This document shows positions 42,973-55,294 of a stretch of DNA of 64,000 nt, one piece after another. Every line of letters begins with the position of its first letter. Position 1 is the first letter of the stretch. The notes beneath the pieces are model-generated. The model was not told the DNA's origin. It saw only the letters and a list, made by a program, of their open reading frames with translations, and searched no databases. Made by a program: the position numbers and the translations under genes. This stretch comes from Spongospora subterranea f. sp. subterranea (taxonomy: Eukaryota > Endomyxa: Phytomyxea > Phytomyxea > Plasmodiophorida). The stretch covers positions 237,196 to 301,195 of the forward strand of contig JAUGWO010000059.1 of the NCBI GenBank assembly GCA_049724395.1, in the 5' to 3' direction.

Positions 42973-45376
42973 TCGAGTGGACGCCAGAAGACACAGTCCC
43001 AGCACAGTCCCAGCCGGCCAGCCCACCCCACCGGTCACCCCGTCATCTCACGCATTACCTGCCAGTCTACCCCACGGCCCCACCCCACGGCCCCACCCCA
43101 CGATTCACGCGTGATCACCGTCACCCACCTGACTCAGACCAATATTAGACTTGTCCCGAGTCGGGCCCAAGTCGCCTCTTGGTCGAAATGGGGCGAATCT
43201 AACGCCCCTTATTACATCCTATCAATGCAGTGCTCGATTCCGCTGCCCATCAGCATCGAAATACCCGTTTGACATTTTGAATGTTGAATTGGTTGAGCCA
43301 AGCCGAGGGAGGGGCCGTCTAATTGGCGCTACAGTACCTGTATCTGCCTGCGATAATGCCTGCTCGTTTGGGAACGGATGTTGTGTAGCCCTGGCTTCAC
43401 TCACGGTCCATGGTGTAGTTTGTAAAGAACAATACATTAGTTATTTATTCCTTCTGAACCTCAGATAGCATATTTCACACCTCATCAAGACAGGCAGATA
43501 TTGGGCATGTAGAAGCTATTGAGGAGCAAATTGGAATAACGATCCTTATTGTCCATTACACCGTCATCGCAAACGGACATTGATAGCGCTGGCATCTGGG
43601 CAGTGCTTGCGTCTCTGCAGCATTCAGCGCTTCAGAGCAACGCAGACTCAAATTATCTGATTGACACCAACAAACACCACGATAAGCGAGTACACCAGCA
43701 GTGCATTGTTGTTCCCAAACAATAACAAACACGTGTCGAATCAACCTCGAGCCGCAACTCCATCGATGTCCAACGGCTTCGAGCCCACTTCAACAACTCA
43801 AGTCGTTGTCACCTCTACCGATCGCCCGCCGAATTGGGCGCTTCCACGACAGACACGACGTTGTCGCTATTTTTTATTTGGTTTTCGGTTGCAGTTTTTC
43901 AAGGCTAACCCTAGCAAGAGGAGAAATCGTTTTGAGGTGTTGAGAACGACAGATTTGTGATTTGATTGATTCGCAGATGGGTCACAATAATTGATCAATC
44001 ACAACGGCTGCCGATCAGGCTGACTGTGATTCGACAATTTCGGATTCCGGGCCGGGGGTGTCGGCAGTGGCTAATTTTCAATGGCGTAAATTCGATTACA
44101 TTGTGAACTGAATTGGGAATCACGGGCAATTGTGAAGATATCGTGAGGGTGTTCAACAATCTGAACGGATGAAATTCGCCACGGCCGATTCCGTGTTCGA
44201 CATCATCGATTTACGGTGATGACCTGATCAGACGATACGTTGAGTTGGAGTTAATGATTCTCCCAAAGGATGTATCATCGGTTCAGGAACGGATCAACGT
44301 TGTGACATCAGAGAAAACGAATTTACAGTTCCCGACGAGCTCAGAAATAAATTTCCAAACAAAAAACTATGAAGGACTCCCGCGACGATGGAACCGCTGT
44401 GGAATACAACGGGAAAACGACGTTTGGGGAACGAGAGATGGTCGTGAATGTCGATCTCAATAGATTGACCGCTCCGGGCGCGAGACAAAGTGGTTGTGCT
44501 ATGCACAATTCCTCTATAACGCTGTTCGAACGGAAATCATGGTCAAACCGATGCAGTGCTGAATGGTTTGGGATTTACCGAATACTGCCCGATGAACGAG
44601 GACCGCGATGGCCATCGTGTTGTCTATTTTTCATTTCTCTTTGATGAGACTCGGTTGAGGACGGTCTGAACACGTCGCCGAGGTTCATCCCACTAATCTG
44701 CTGTCGCCGTTCCGTTGACCCGATTTGATCCCGAATGACACTGGCTCGATATGATCCATATTCCCAATCTCGCTGGATCGATCGTTGGCGATTGTGTTTC
44801 CAATTGAAACTCTGACCGGTTCGCGGCTTGACTGTATTCCTGACCGAATCTGCCCTTCATCTCGTCCAAGGTCGTCTTTCCGTTCAAGATACGAGGTCGT
44901 CGACCACAATTTTCGCGATCATTCAATTCAAAAACGTCCAATTTCCTTCAAAACCGTCAAAATCCCAAATGTTTTTGTCGATCTTGATCTCAGCTGAATC
45001 GACGTGATGATCAGTGTCGCACATTCCTTCCCATTATTTCGACAACGCTCCGAAAACAGCAACATCGCTCTGTTTAAACAGCATTCTCGTAATTTGCCAG
45101 AAATTGGGTCGCGAGACCTAGGTTCCGCCCTCGAACATATCTGGATTCAATCCGAAACCGCCGATCAGGTACCACGACACAGAAATCAGGTCGGGAGGGG
45201 AGTCGTCGCCCAATCGCGAAAAATTGATCATGCGCCGCCGCGTCGCACTCGGCGATCGCCGAAACCGGATCGATTGATGAATCTGGGATGTGTACCGGAT
45301 TTATCGACCCATTATGGGGTCCAATCGTACATTCGGCTAAGTGATCGGTTGGGCGTTGGCAGACGAGGGACGCGCG
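42973..45376. other. Intergenic; promoter side of ABCG gene 3
   Basis: No gene supported. A C-rich patch at about 43065-43104 repeats 'cccacggccccac' three times. Forward frames at 43661-43960 and 44785-44997 show no motif. The frame at 45004-45864 overlaps the ABCG gene's first exon in another phase and is Arg-rich, so it is a shadow. Confidence 0.45.
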
Positions 45377-47684
45377 ATGTTCACGAACATGGGGACGAGC
45401 ACAGCTGTCGCCATCGAAGGGGGTGTGGTCAACTCGGTCCATCTAACCTGGGACAATCTCGACTACGAGATCCCGCTGGGCGACAAGGGCCAGACGCGGA
45501 AGCTGCTTCGCGGCGTGAGCGGCGACGTGCGCCCTGGGCAGATGGTGGCGCTGATGGGGTCGTCGGGCGCCGGCAAGACGACGCTGCTGAACGTGCTGGC
45601 CGGGCGCGTGGCGAACGGAACGATCCAGGGCAGTATCTTGACCAACGGGGAATACCGGATCGAGAGCAGCTGGAAGTCGACGGTGGCGTTCGTCGAACAG
45701 GACGACCTGATGTTGTCGAATCTGACCGTGCGGGAGACGTTGTCGTACGCGGCCAGGTTCAGGCTGCCGGGGACCATGTCGCCCAAGGCCAAATCGGAGC
45801 GCATCGATCAGGTGATCGCCCAGCTCGGCCTGTCGAAATGCGGTTGGTTGGTCGACGACGGTGATGGGGTCGCCCGCCCAACTGATTGCGGTTTTGTGTG
45901 TGTGTTTGTGGATTCGTGTTCAGCCGATACCCAGATCGGGAGCGTGGATGGACCGCGGGGCATATCGGGCGGCGAACGGAAACGGGTCTCGATCGGGATC
46001 GAGCTCGTTAGCGATCCGTGTTTACTGTTCCTTGATGAGGTGATCCGACACACAATCACCCGTGTTTTTTTTTTGCGGAATCCGTCGTCGGCGTCGGATC
46101 CGATCTCCTCATCGTCGTCGCCGTCGTTATATTCACTGGTTTTGGTTGTTGCTCTTTCACAGCCGACGTCGGGATTGGACGCGTTCACGGCCGGGTCGGT
46201 CCTCTGGCGACGATGAAGAAGGTGGCGGTCGCCAAGAAGAAATCGATCCTGTGCACGATCCACCAGCCCCGAACCGAGATCCTACAGCTGTTCGACAGCA
46301 TCATCCTGCTGTCGGCTGGGAAAGTCGTGTTCACCGGTCCCGTTGGCGACGCCATCAAACACTTCGAATCCGTCGGTCTCCCGAACCCGCCCTTGACGAA
46401 CCCGTCCGACTTCTGGCTCGACTCGATCACGCCCGATTTCAGCTCCGACGAGCTGCACGACGCGTCGCTGAAGCGCATCCAGATGTTGCAGGATACGTGG
46501 CAGGAAAGGACGGCGGGCGAGGGCAAGGCCGTCGCCAAACTGATCCAGAACGCGCCGCCGCCACGGCTGGATCAGCGCCTGGGGAAGTTCAGCAACTCGG
46601 CGCTGGGCGAGCTGCAGATCCTGCTGGAACGGGACCTGTCCCAGGAAATCCTCAGGAACACCCCCGCCATTGCCGCCATCGTTGGCCAGTCGGTCGTCCA
46701 GATCGTCATTGTAATGTTGTCGCTCGCGATTGCGTCTCTGCCGAATTCCCATCGATGTTGTTTTTGATCGCCACAGTTCGGGTCGGTGTTCTGGCAGCTC
46801 AGTCTGCAATCGAGCGGCGTCTCCAATCGAACCGGTTTCCTCTTCATCGTCGTCATGAATCAGGTTGGTGCTGGGTTGTTCGTCCCGATCGTGTGTTGAA
46901 CCCTGAACCGGTTCTGACAGTTCTTTGGCGTTATCATGCCGATTATCGGCCGATTCCCATCCGACAAGTACCAAAAACCCAATCCCAATCTTCCCATCTT
47001 CCTTCGCGTGCTGTTCTGACGTTGTACCATCTCAGGGCGTTGATTCGTCGCGAACGATCGTCGGGAACGTTTCGGGCCGAAACCGCCTTCATTTCGAAAG
47101 TGGTCACGAGCATCATCCAGCCGTTGATCGCCAACACAATCTCTTCCAGTATTCTCTACTGGATGGTCGGCCTCAACGCCGCGTCGTCGCGATTCTTCAT
47201 CCACATCGGCATCGGGTTCCTGAACGTGATCTGCGCCAGTTTCGTGTACGTTCGCCGCCGCCGCCACCGCTGTTGTCTGACACACCGTTTTTTGTCGGGC
47301 AGTGGGCTGGCGATCGGATCGGCCGTTCCGACCGCGTTCGTCGGGCAGACGATCGCCCCGCTGATCATGCTGATCATGGTGCTCTACACCGGTCAGCTCA
47401 TGAACGTGTCGACGATCTCGCCCGTTATTCGCTGGATCAAGTTCCTGTCCCTGGTCCGCTACTCGTACTCGTCGCTGATCCAGAACGAGATGCGCGGGCT
47501 GGTGTTCGACTGCCGCCCGCCCGGCTGCTATCCGACCGGGGAGGACGTCCTGCGCGCCTTCGACCTGGAGGAATACTCGGTCGGGATCAACTGCGTGTTC
47601 CTCGGGTGCCTGGCCGCTGGCGTGTTCGCCGTTGGGTTCGCGTTCTTCTCGGCCAAGACGAGGCCCAGCCTAAAGCTGCGATGA
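45377..47684 (+). pseudogene. ABCG half-transporter, gene 3, with a frame disruption
   Basis: Seven exons as in gene 2: 45377-45842, 45924-46039, 46163-46710, 46777-46863, 46921-46967, 47036-47245, 47303-47684. Introns are 81, 123, 66, 57, 68 and 57 nt, all GT-AG. Walker [10 protein letters not shown], signature ISGGE, Walker B LLFLDE, PTSGLD, TIHQPR and 'LIRRERSSGTFRAETAF' are all present. Exon 3, however, is 548 nt against 546 in gene 2. Two extra bases lie in about 46200-46212, just after 'DAFTAGSVL', and shift the frame so that a stop follows at once. Without that the protein would be ~617 residues. Everything downstream is conserved, so the lesion is very recent or a sequence error. The ATG at 45377 precedes the domain; a GTG upstream is not credible. 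Base composition is far more GC-rich than in genes 1 and 2. Confidence 0.85.
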
Positions 47685-48448
47685 ACAGGACAACGCGCTC
47701 GACACAAAAACCCCCTGAAATTCCGACAATACAGATTTCCTTTTTCTGCATCGGAAAACGCGTTTTCAGTTCAGACATTCGGTATTTGAACAGAGCGACG
47801 ATCGACGTCATCGTCCAACAACGGTGTTGCCCTGTTCCATCGTTATCGACACCATGGTTTGATTAACCAGATCGTGCTGGTTTCGACGAATGGGAAACCC
47901 GGAACCGACACAGGTCGTGGTGGGGTGATTGATCAGGCAATCAGAGACAACGCGGGCCCCATTTCGCCGTTGTTCGATTGGGCGTGATCGGACGGGAACA
48001 GCGCTACAAAGATCAGGGCGATCTGGCGAAGGCAATGGCCATCTGCTGCCCCCTAATTTGGACAACAAACACAATATGATGACCATCATCTCACCCCGAA
48101 AATTGTTTCGTCCCGATGACCCCACTCTCCCTCCAGGTGAATATCGGGTCCGATCGTGATGATGATCTGCACCGCCAAGGACGCACACACACACACCCTG
48201 ATCGACACCAATCCAAACGGGTCTGTCAAATATCAATATCTCTCGGTCTACGATGGCGAACGAGCAAAACACATTGTGAGTTAAACTAGGAAAATGTCCA
48301 GGGATTGTTGTTTTGTTTGCGGTTATTGAATTAGATACTGGATTGGCGATCAGATATTTATTGGGGCGGAGAGGTCGGTTTTGAAGAGATCTGAATATAG
48401 TACGGGAGAAGTGTTTATATTCGATTGAGGAGCGTGAAAAGGGGGGTG
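47685..48448. other. Intergenic between ABCG gene 3 and the next gene
   Basis: No gene supported. The minus-strand frame 47808-48482 has no ATG-led domain and contains low-complexity stretches. A short run 'cacacacacaca' occurs at about 48186. Confidence 0.45.
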
Positions 48449-50245
48449 ATGGACCAGGAACAGAAACACATGATATCGCCACGATATCGCAATCGCCTGT
48501 CGTTCCAGGTCCTGGAGTCGGAATCGATCGTGAAGAACGTGGCGATCAATCGCCAGACGACGTACGGGGTGAACTGGGCGCTACGAGACCAGGGCGACGA
48601 CCTGATTCTGTCGCCCAGGGTCGCCAACAGCCTCGACGTGATGGAGAAGAGCATCGAGCGACGCGCCAGGGAACGGGCCGGCGGGAGAATGGCGCCATCC
48701 CAACCGACACCGCTGTCCGAGTGGACTGAGTTCGAGGGCGTGGCCGGGGCCGATGGCCCCGACCTCGATCAGTGGAGCGAGGAATGGGCCGATCGTTGGG
48801 CGATTGGGGAAGGGATTGGACCGGTCCCCGACGCCATCCGATCGCTGCCAAAGTCAACGGAACTGGTCGCCGATATCGAGCGCTGGCTGATCGACAACGA
48901 GAACCGCCCGTTGAACGAGGTCCTCGACCAGGCAATCGCGACACCGGTCGCCGACAAGAGCGGAACCGACCAGAGCGATATCGACCAGGAAATTTCGAGG
49001 GCGATCGACGACGTCGTCGCCGCCGCACCCGCCGGACCGGCGAGAGAACACCGCCCGGCCCCTGGCGGTGCTAAACAACAGCTGAATCACGGGGGGATAT
49101 TGTCGCCGACCATGATCCCCGGCTATCGCCATCGCCTGCTCACATCCCCTCTCCTCTACACACCCGCCGGATTCGGCTCGTTGGCTCAACAGACTATCAC
49201 TTTACCACGTCCCCGAATCGTCCCGCCGCCGCCGACGACGAAGACGACGACGCACCCACCGCCAACCACACTGAAACCGATCGCCCCCGCCACCGGATTC
49301 GTATTCGTCGACAGTCGCCATCGTCGGCGCCATCGTCGGCGACCGGTTCGCCTTCGTCGTCGTCGAATTCATCACCCGATCGCCGAGCGCCATCCCCGGT
49401 CGTTGTCGCCCAAGGCGAGCCAGCGACATATTCGCACCGGTTCGTCGATGAAGTCGTTGTCAAATGTCCCAGAGCACAGGGATTCGACGCCCTATTGTCG
49501 AATAAAGAACGACATGTTGGAGTTCATTATCCCCGAAGACCCGGTAAATCGAGATCGGTGTCGTTGTCGAGTGGTTTCTTATCCAGAGATGGTTTAGCAG
49601 GAGAGTGGTCAGATCAACGACGAAGCGAGTTCGACGAAACTGACGGCGCTGGAACGGTACAGTTTGAAGGCGCTGCACAAGAAGAAGCTGCGGGAGGAGA
49701 CGGAGAGCTTCGTGGAGGAGCTGGAGCGACAGATGGACAAGCGGGAGGTCACGAGGAAATACACGAGGACGGCGTACGAGCCCAGCGTCCCGAAACCGTT
49801 CATGGCGCACCCACAGGCCACGATCATGCGCCAGCTGACGGGCGACGCCCAACGGTTCCTGTTCTCGGAGACCAAGAACAAGGTTCGCGCCGGGCTGATC
49901 GAACAGCGTCAGCCACGACGCGAGATGAGGAACGCCACGCGGCGGATCGATGCGATCCGGACGCGCGAGAAGGAGTATTGGCGGATACGGGAAGCGGAAT
50001 TCGTGGGCAACGCCAGGGAGTTCAACCTGGAGCTGGCCCTGGCCGGGGCGCGACATCGCCTGCGACAGCACCAGGAGCGGGTCGGGCGGATCGAGGACAG
50101 TTTGCAGTTCCGGCTGGGCGGCGGGGATCAGGTCCATTGCCAGGTCTGTGCCCGGCGATGGGATCTGGATCGGGCTGGCGGCGACCATCAGTGCCCCCCT
50201 CGACAATCACCAAAAAACGCAATCGCCAATCGCTCAATAATATAG
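48449..50245 (+). CDS. Unassigned protein with acidic/Ser-rich middle and coiled-coil C-terminus
   Basis: I do not recognise this gene. It starts at the ATG 48449 ('MDQEQKHMISPRYRNRL'). Exon 1 probably ends at 49067, followed by a 125-nt intron (49068-49192) into a segment rich in Asp and Ser ('AAADDEDDDAPTANHTET', 'SPSSSSNSSPDRRAPSP'). A later exon ending 'NDMLEFIIPEDP' at 49543 is followed by a 69-nt intron (49544-49612, GTAAAT...GTCAG) into 'INDEASSTKLTALERYSLKA'. A long basic helical part follows ('KKKLREETESFVEELERQM', 'RHRLRQHQERVGRIEDSLQF') and then Cys pairs 'HCQVCARRW..HQC' that resemble a small zinc site. One phase change in the middle exon (49193-49500) is unresolved. A cytoskeletal or scaffold role is only a guess. 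Confidence 0.55.
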
Positions 50246-50308
50246 CTCAGTTTACAAGAGATTGGAATAGGATTTGATCTTGGATTGGACCTGGGAAAAA
50301 AAACCGGA

Positions 50309-51628
50309 TCAGGTTTCCGTTGAACAACAAACGAAAGACGGGAACTGAAACACCTGACTGAGTCGTTGCCGGGCCAGTATGGTGATGTGGTCGGTAGCGC
50401 CAAGCTGTTGGGCGTAGGCCCCGGCCAGGTCCGATAGGATGTCGACGGCGCTGGTGAAGATTGTCAGCTGTAGACAGGTCGGCAGCTCGGTCTGTAGGAC
50501 GTCGAGGCGCTTGGCGATCGCTTTCACATCCTGGACAGGGTCAGCTTGTCAAAAACGACGTTCGCCAAACAGAAAAAACCAGCCGGATCAACACGCAGCG
50601 CGATTTCCTGAAGGGATCGTTTCTTGGAACTTTCCGCCCTGCCCAATGACGATCGTCGCGATAACGTCGCGTTCTTAGCAGATGTCGACTTTTCTCTCCA
50701 CGCCCTCATTTTGTACCCGATGTAGGTATTGCGATAACGGCGAATTCTGAGGAAGGGGCGGGGGGTGTGCTGTTAGCAACGGTACCGGGCGGAACGACGA
50801 CAACCGACGAAAGGAAACACACCGAACCTGGCGCAACTGACTTTGAAACGGAACTTGGCGGCCGCTCGCGCCTCCATCCAGATCTTCCACGACCAGAAGG
50901 CGCGGCGGATGCGGATGTGGGCCTTGGTCATTGCCAGCAAATATTGCCAACCCGCCACGTCAACCTGGTCAACCGATCAGATTCGTGGCCGGAAAACACT
51001 TTGATGGGAAAAGCCGTTTTCTCGCGTAGGAACATGTTCAATTTCACACGGAACGTTACAGATGAACGAGAACGAGTTCTGACAATGAATCGCGTTCTGA
51101 TACTCAAAATTTGAGATAACAACAGGTTCAAACAAAATTGCCATTGGGGCCGATTTGTTTTACATTGGCATGATCGGCGATAATATGGTCCATTGTCGGG
51201 ATATCAACTGAGTAGCGTCGGCGAGGGATTCGCCGACGCGTTCGCCCAGGACGTGGTGTGAGGAACTGGGGAGCGCGAGCCTCGTTGGTCTCGGGCAACG
51301 CGGTGGCGCTGAACAGCATCGAGACGGTGGCGTCCAGCGATTTCAAGGGCGGGACACCGAGCGCGGTGGCCGACGTCGTCCGCTGATGGCCCTTGGCACG
51401 GGAAGGCTCATCGTTGACGTCGTCGTCGGAATTGTACGGATTCTCGAGCGAGAACCGTTTCGCCAGGGATTGGTCGAGTAAAGTTGGGCGTGTGGACGGG
51501 CTCTTTGGCGCCAGCTCACCCGGTAGGAGCGGGGACGACGGCGAGGTCAATGAGACGCGTCCATCGCCGCCCAGGGGATCGGACAGGCGGCGAGTGGACG
51601 CGGATTTCGACGCCTTTCGACCTGTCAT
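50309..51628 (-). CDS. Unassigned protein with basic IQ-like helices
   Basis: Four exons fit without phase conflict: 51628-51164, 50964-50828, 50746-50593, 50530-50309, giving 325 residues; introns are 199, 81 and 62 nt, GT-AG. The ATG at 51628 follows a TTG that is not a plausible start. Residues 1-~130 are Ser/Pro/Arg-rich and probably disordered ('SLTSPSSPLLPGELAP'). After 'MDHIIADHAN' splicing yields two basic aromatic helices, 'KAHIRIRRAFWSWKIWMEAR' and, across intron 2, 'IRRYRNTYIGYKMRAW', which recall IQ-type calmodulin-binding helices but lack a strict IQ. The C-terminus is helical ('VKAIAKRLDVLQTELP', 'AVDILSDLAGAYAQQLG'). No family recognised. It converges on the gene ending at 50245, 63 bp away. 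Confidence 0.55.
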
Positions 51629-52454
51629 TTCGCTGTCAAATCCCAAGGTGACTCAATGGGGCCAAATATCCCACGAGGGAAATGTGTGTTCGGATTGATT
51701 AACGAACAGCTGCTCGTCAGTGAACCAGACCAGATTGGCGCCAACAACTGATATGGAATCGCAACTCGTCTGCGATTCCCGAGATCGTTTCAGGTTGGAA
51801 TTGCGGCACATTGAGGGCCAAGGCGCGCGTGTTGATGGCCCTCCGAGGCGATTGTTGACCGGGTGTGGCTGTTGGTGAGCGATAATCTGAGGCAATGGGG
51901 GCGGGGATGGCGACAATACAGCGACCGACCGGGTCCCATAAAGCCCCCCATAAGTCCAACCCAACCCCCCAATCTCCATCCCCTGATCAGATGTGGCATT
52001 AGTTTGTTGCCGAATCCTCACTCGATCTACATCCTGATCTCAACCTGTTCAACACGTCCTTTATCGCCGATATTCGGCCACTGTGGAAGAATAGATTCGA
52101 ATTGACCTGGATTGCCGATGATCCTGTCAAAATGGGCGTCGGGGGAGATCGTCATCGTGTATGAAATTACGACCTTCCGTTAAATTATTCATCAAGTCGA
52201 CAAATTTCCCCGTTCACCAACATTGTCACCGTTTATCATCGCTAACCCGATCCGGCAAAATGGCGATAAATTTCAAACGCCGGATGGAACACGGTCGGTA
52301 GACGGGACACATTGCAAGACGACGCCGCCTCATCATTGGGGATGTAATCAACGTCCCGGGACGGTTTGGTCGTCAATATCGGGCAACGGTCGGCGGTGGC
52401 GTCATCCTGTGCCGAGCCGTTAAATCAGATCGCGGGAGCAGATTTCGGTCGACA
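51629..52454. other. Intergenic, divergent promoter region
   Basis: It separates the divergent genes starting at 51628 (-) and 52455 (+), so both promoters should lie here. The minus frame 51653-52021 and the frames near 51863-52105 overlap in conflict and have no motif. No core promoter motif is recognised. Confidence 0.45.
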
Positions 52455-53475
52455 ATGGACGTGGTTTCCAAAGCGCGACAACTGATCCAGCGGCGAACGC
52501 AACGCGATCCCGACAGCGAATCGCTGTCGGGAATGTCGGAGTTCGAGGACGATCACGTGGCGAAAGCGTCGGCACCTGTCGACGTCGCCCCGAACCGGGA
52601 GCGAATCGCGACGGAGGATCACATCGATCAGTCAGAAAACGACGAGATCATATCGTTCTCCGAGGATAATGTCGACGATCGACAATATCCCGTCGCCGTT
52701 GAATATTCCACCGACGATCTGGAGTCGGTCGATATCTGCTTCGATTCCGAAGACCCAAAGCCGGCCGGGAATCGGATCGACGTCGCCGTCACCCCGAACT
52801 TCCAGCGGCGCAATCGCTGATGATCGGGAACGTTCGGAATTGAGCGAGTTTTCGTCATTTGAAGAGGAACTGGAGATTGACGACGACAACGCCGTCCAGC
52901 AGGAAGTTGATGGGCCTTCGACAGCGGAACACGTTGACGAATCTGGAACTGTCGACGGCTCCGTATCGGACGTCATCGAGTCGCAGTCGGCGCACGTTGA
53001 CGATGTCGCCACGTCGGCGTATTCCAGTGATTTCGAGGGCAACGCGTCCACGTTCGGCGTCGGCGTCGACAATGAGAGTCCAGCAGATGTTTCGACTCTG
53101 TCTGACGATGAACCGCCGCCGCTCCCACAATGTGATCAACTGCCTACGATAACTGAGGACAACCACAGGCGCTCGGCGCCGGATGTGCCCGTATTTGCCA
53201 AAGATGCCGAATCGCAAACGCCGGCAGAACGGGTGGATCAATACGTTCAGGCCGATGTGAACGAACGATTTTCGGGGCGGTTCCGTGTGGATGAGAGGGC
53301 GGAGATGATGCCAGGGGATGTCGCGGCCAAGATCAGGTCCATTGTCGGTAATCTGCAACAATCTCGTCAGCGATTGGACCGCGACAACCGTCGGCTATCG
53401 TATAGGAAGTACACGACCTTGAGGGACGTGGAGGAGCGGATCGCCACAGCCTTGGCCAACATCAGGACAGGATAA
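52455..53475 (+). CDS. Unassigned acidic protein with C-terminal helix
   Basis: It starts at the ATG 52455 ('MDVVSKARQLIQRRTQRD'). The first frame is open to 52820 and the rest of the protein is in another phase (from about 52806 to the stop at 53475). A phase change or intron must therefore lie between about 52655 and 52810; an acceptor-like CTTCCAG ends near 52806, but I could not choose the donor. The product is strongly acidic and Ser-rich ('SELSEFSSFEEELEIDDDN', 'GPSTAEHVDESGTVDG'). It contains two Gln-Thr/Val-type short motifs ('DAESQTPAERVD', 'QYVQADV') reminiscent of dynein light-chain ligands, and ends with a basic helix 'VGNLQQSRQRLDRDNRRLSY'. Function unknown. The divergent partner is the gene starting at 51628. 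Confidence 0.55.
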
Positions 53476-55294
53476 TACACCGATCTATTGTCATGGTCTG
53501 TGTCAGCGATTTTGGCGGGCCATTTTCACAGCGCCATCGAGATCGTCAGCGTCTTCCCTAGCGCCGCGCCCATGTGAATGTGGCAATCTGTTTATGAAAA
53601 TAGTCTGAAAGGCGAATCGTTTGCTGTTCCACGTCACGTATCGGGTATTGTCCTGATATTGTCAGTTCAGGAGCGAACGTTGATTTCGACTCATTGACTT
53701 GTTGGTATTGGCGGAACGATCATGTTCAAAGTGATCATGATGGTTTGGTTCTGTGTCGAGTTCGGGTTGCGATTGATCATCTCGACCATATCCCAGTACG
53801 TCATGTGATAACAGTAATGATCACCATTCATGGACGTGGCTCTTCCTTCACAATGGAATGTTTGTCATCACTGTTTTTCATGATCTTCGCTAGGAAGCCG
53901 TTGTCGGTGCGATGACATGGTCGGGGTTCGCGCAGGAATCAAAAAGGAATTTCGATGGTGTGAAGCCTTCAAAATGCAACAGCCAAAGTTTGTTGTGTTT
54001 TTACTCAGTGATACTTTGGGCAAACAGGCGATCTGGTCAAACTGGGCATCGATAGTACCAGGGCCAGCTATATTGACCTTCACGATGAAAATGCCTTGGT
54101 CGGAACTCGGCTCAAACTCATCACATTTGAGTGGGATTGCAGGATTCCTGCCATCACTCAGTCGTGATCCGTCTGTCTGTCTCAATCGGAGAGTAGATTG
54201 GCGAGTGGAATGGACCGTGAAGAAGCGATGATCCTCAATCTTTCAAAGTTATCGCCGACCTTTGTCTGAACTGCAGCAGCGAGCGAGTGTTTGTCGCACT
54301 CGACCATTGAGTACAGGAGCGCTCTCGTAGGACATCACAAACGGTGAACAGTTCTACTGTCTAGGCCAGTCAGTCAGCAAAAAGAGTTCGTTTGTTTTTT
54401 GTTGTCAATCTCCCATCCTCAATCGTTCATGGCGCTCGAAAACAAGGTACTGACCGTATTCAATAAGGCAAAACAACGCTCAGACGGAATCAAACACATT
54501 CGCCACCTTTGCCAACAGGAACAAGGGCACAACTGAGCGCGACATCGTCACCAAATCCAAGGTACGACCAGACGATTCGAGTTGGACAGCTCCATAGATG
54601 GCGCTACTATCTAAACACCTGCTCAACCAATCAACGACGTTGTCGCTGAGCGTGTTGAACAAAGCTCAGCGGGGGCGAATTTGTTGTATCTAGGCAGATA
54701 TCACGACTCTCCGTTGGAAGCCGAAAAACCTTCCAAAGGTGGTCAAATCTTATCATTGCGGCTGTCAAATTCAACAGGCCATTGAGTATATTATATTTGT
54801 CCCACTGAAAGGGTTTCAACATGTTCAGCTGAAATGTTTCCTCATTAGAGCATTCGAAGAAACTGCTGGGATTTCGGGTTTTACAGCAAGTTGAACCGGA
54901 CACAGGACAACATCGATATGAAGCAAATGGGATGTCATATCAGAAAATGAATGGTTTTGAGGGCGATTTTCATGGAAGGAATGGAGGGTGTATTTTGACG
55001 TTGATGTTGGCAGACACACAGTGGACGTTTGTATGACTCCGATATCCATCAAACCAAACAGACGGGAACCTCAAACTCAGGTTATGACGTTGTGGGATAC
55101 TGAAACCCAAAGAGGAACACGCGATTATAATCTCAAACGGAGGAGTATAGATATATGGTAGTAGTAGCGGTGGACCGCTCGACCTTATCCCGACGACTCA
55201 CGATCCAGATTAGATCTGCAGAGTATCACCCGTTCCTAATCCCACCGTTTGGCAATCACTCCCTGGGAGATGTTTTCCCAAACCAAACCAGAAA
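53476..55294. other. No supportable gene
   Basis: Forward frame 53917-54231 (ATG, 104 codons) and minus frames 53868-54185 and 54631-54903 exist without recognisable motifs. The last of these ('LNGLLNLTAAMIRFDHLWKV') has some protein-like character but no ATG. Composition becomes less GC-rich than in the flanking genes. Confidence 0.4.

Noticed and set aside
45004-45864. Long Arg-rich forward frame overlapping ABCG gene 3
   Set aside because: It lies in another phase over the conserved first exon and has the low-complexity composition of a shadow frame in GC-rich DNA.
46062-47684. 540-codon frame through ABCG gene 3
   Set aside because: Its first half reads introns and exon 3 in the wrong phase; only the last part coincides with real exons, which the spliced model explains.
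49544-49612. Phase-1 use of the GTAAAT donor from the Asp/Ser-rich frame
   Set aside because: It would shift the downstream coiled-coil out of frame; the donor fits only the frame ending NDMLEFIIPEDP, so the phase change must lie earlier.
49460-50206. 248-codon minus frame opposite the coiled-coil gene
   Set aside because: It is the complement of a high-GC coding exon and lacks a plausible start and motif.
52632-53361. Minus-strand frames opposite the acidic gene
   Set aside because: Ser/Arg-rich mirror of an Asp/Ser-rich coding sequence; shadow frames.
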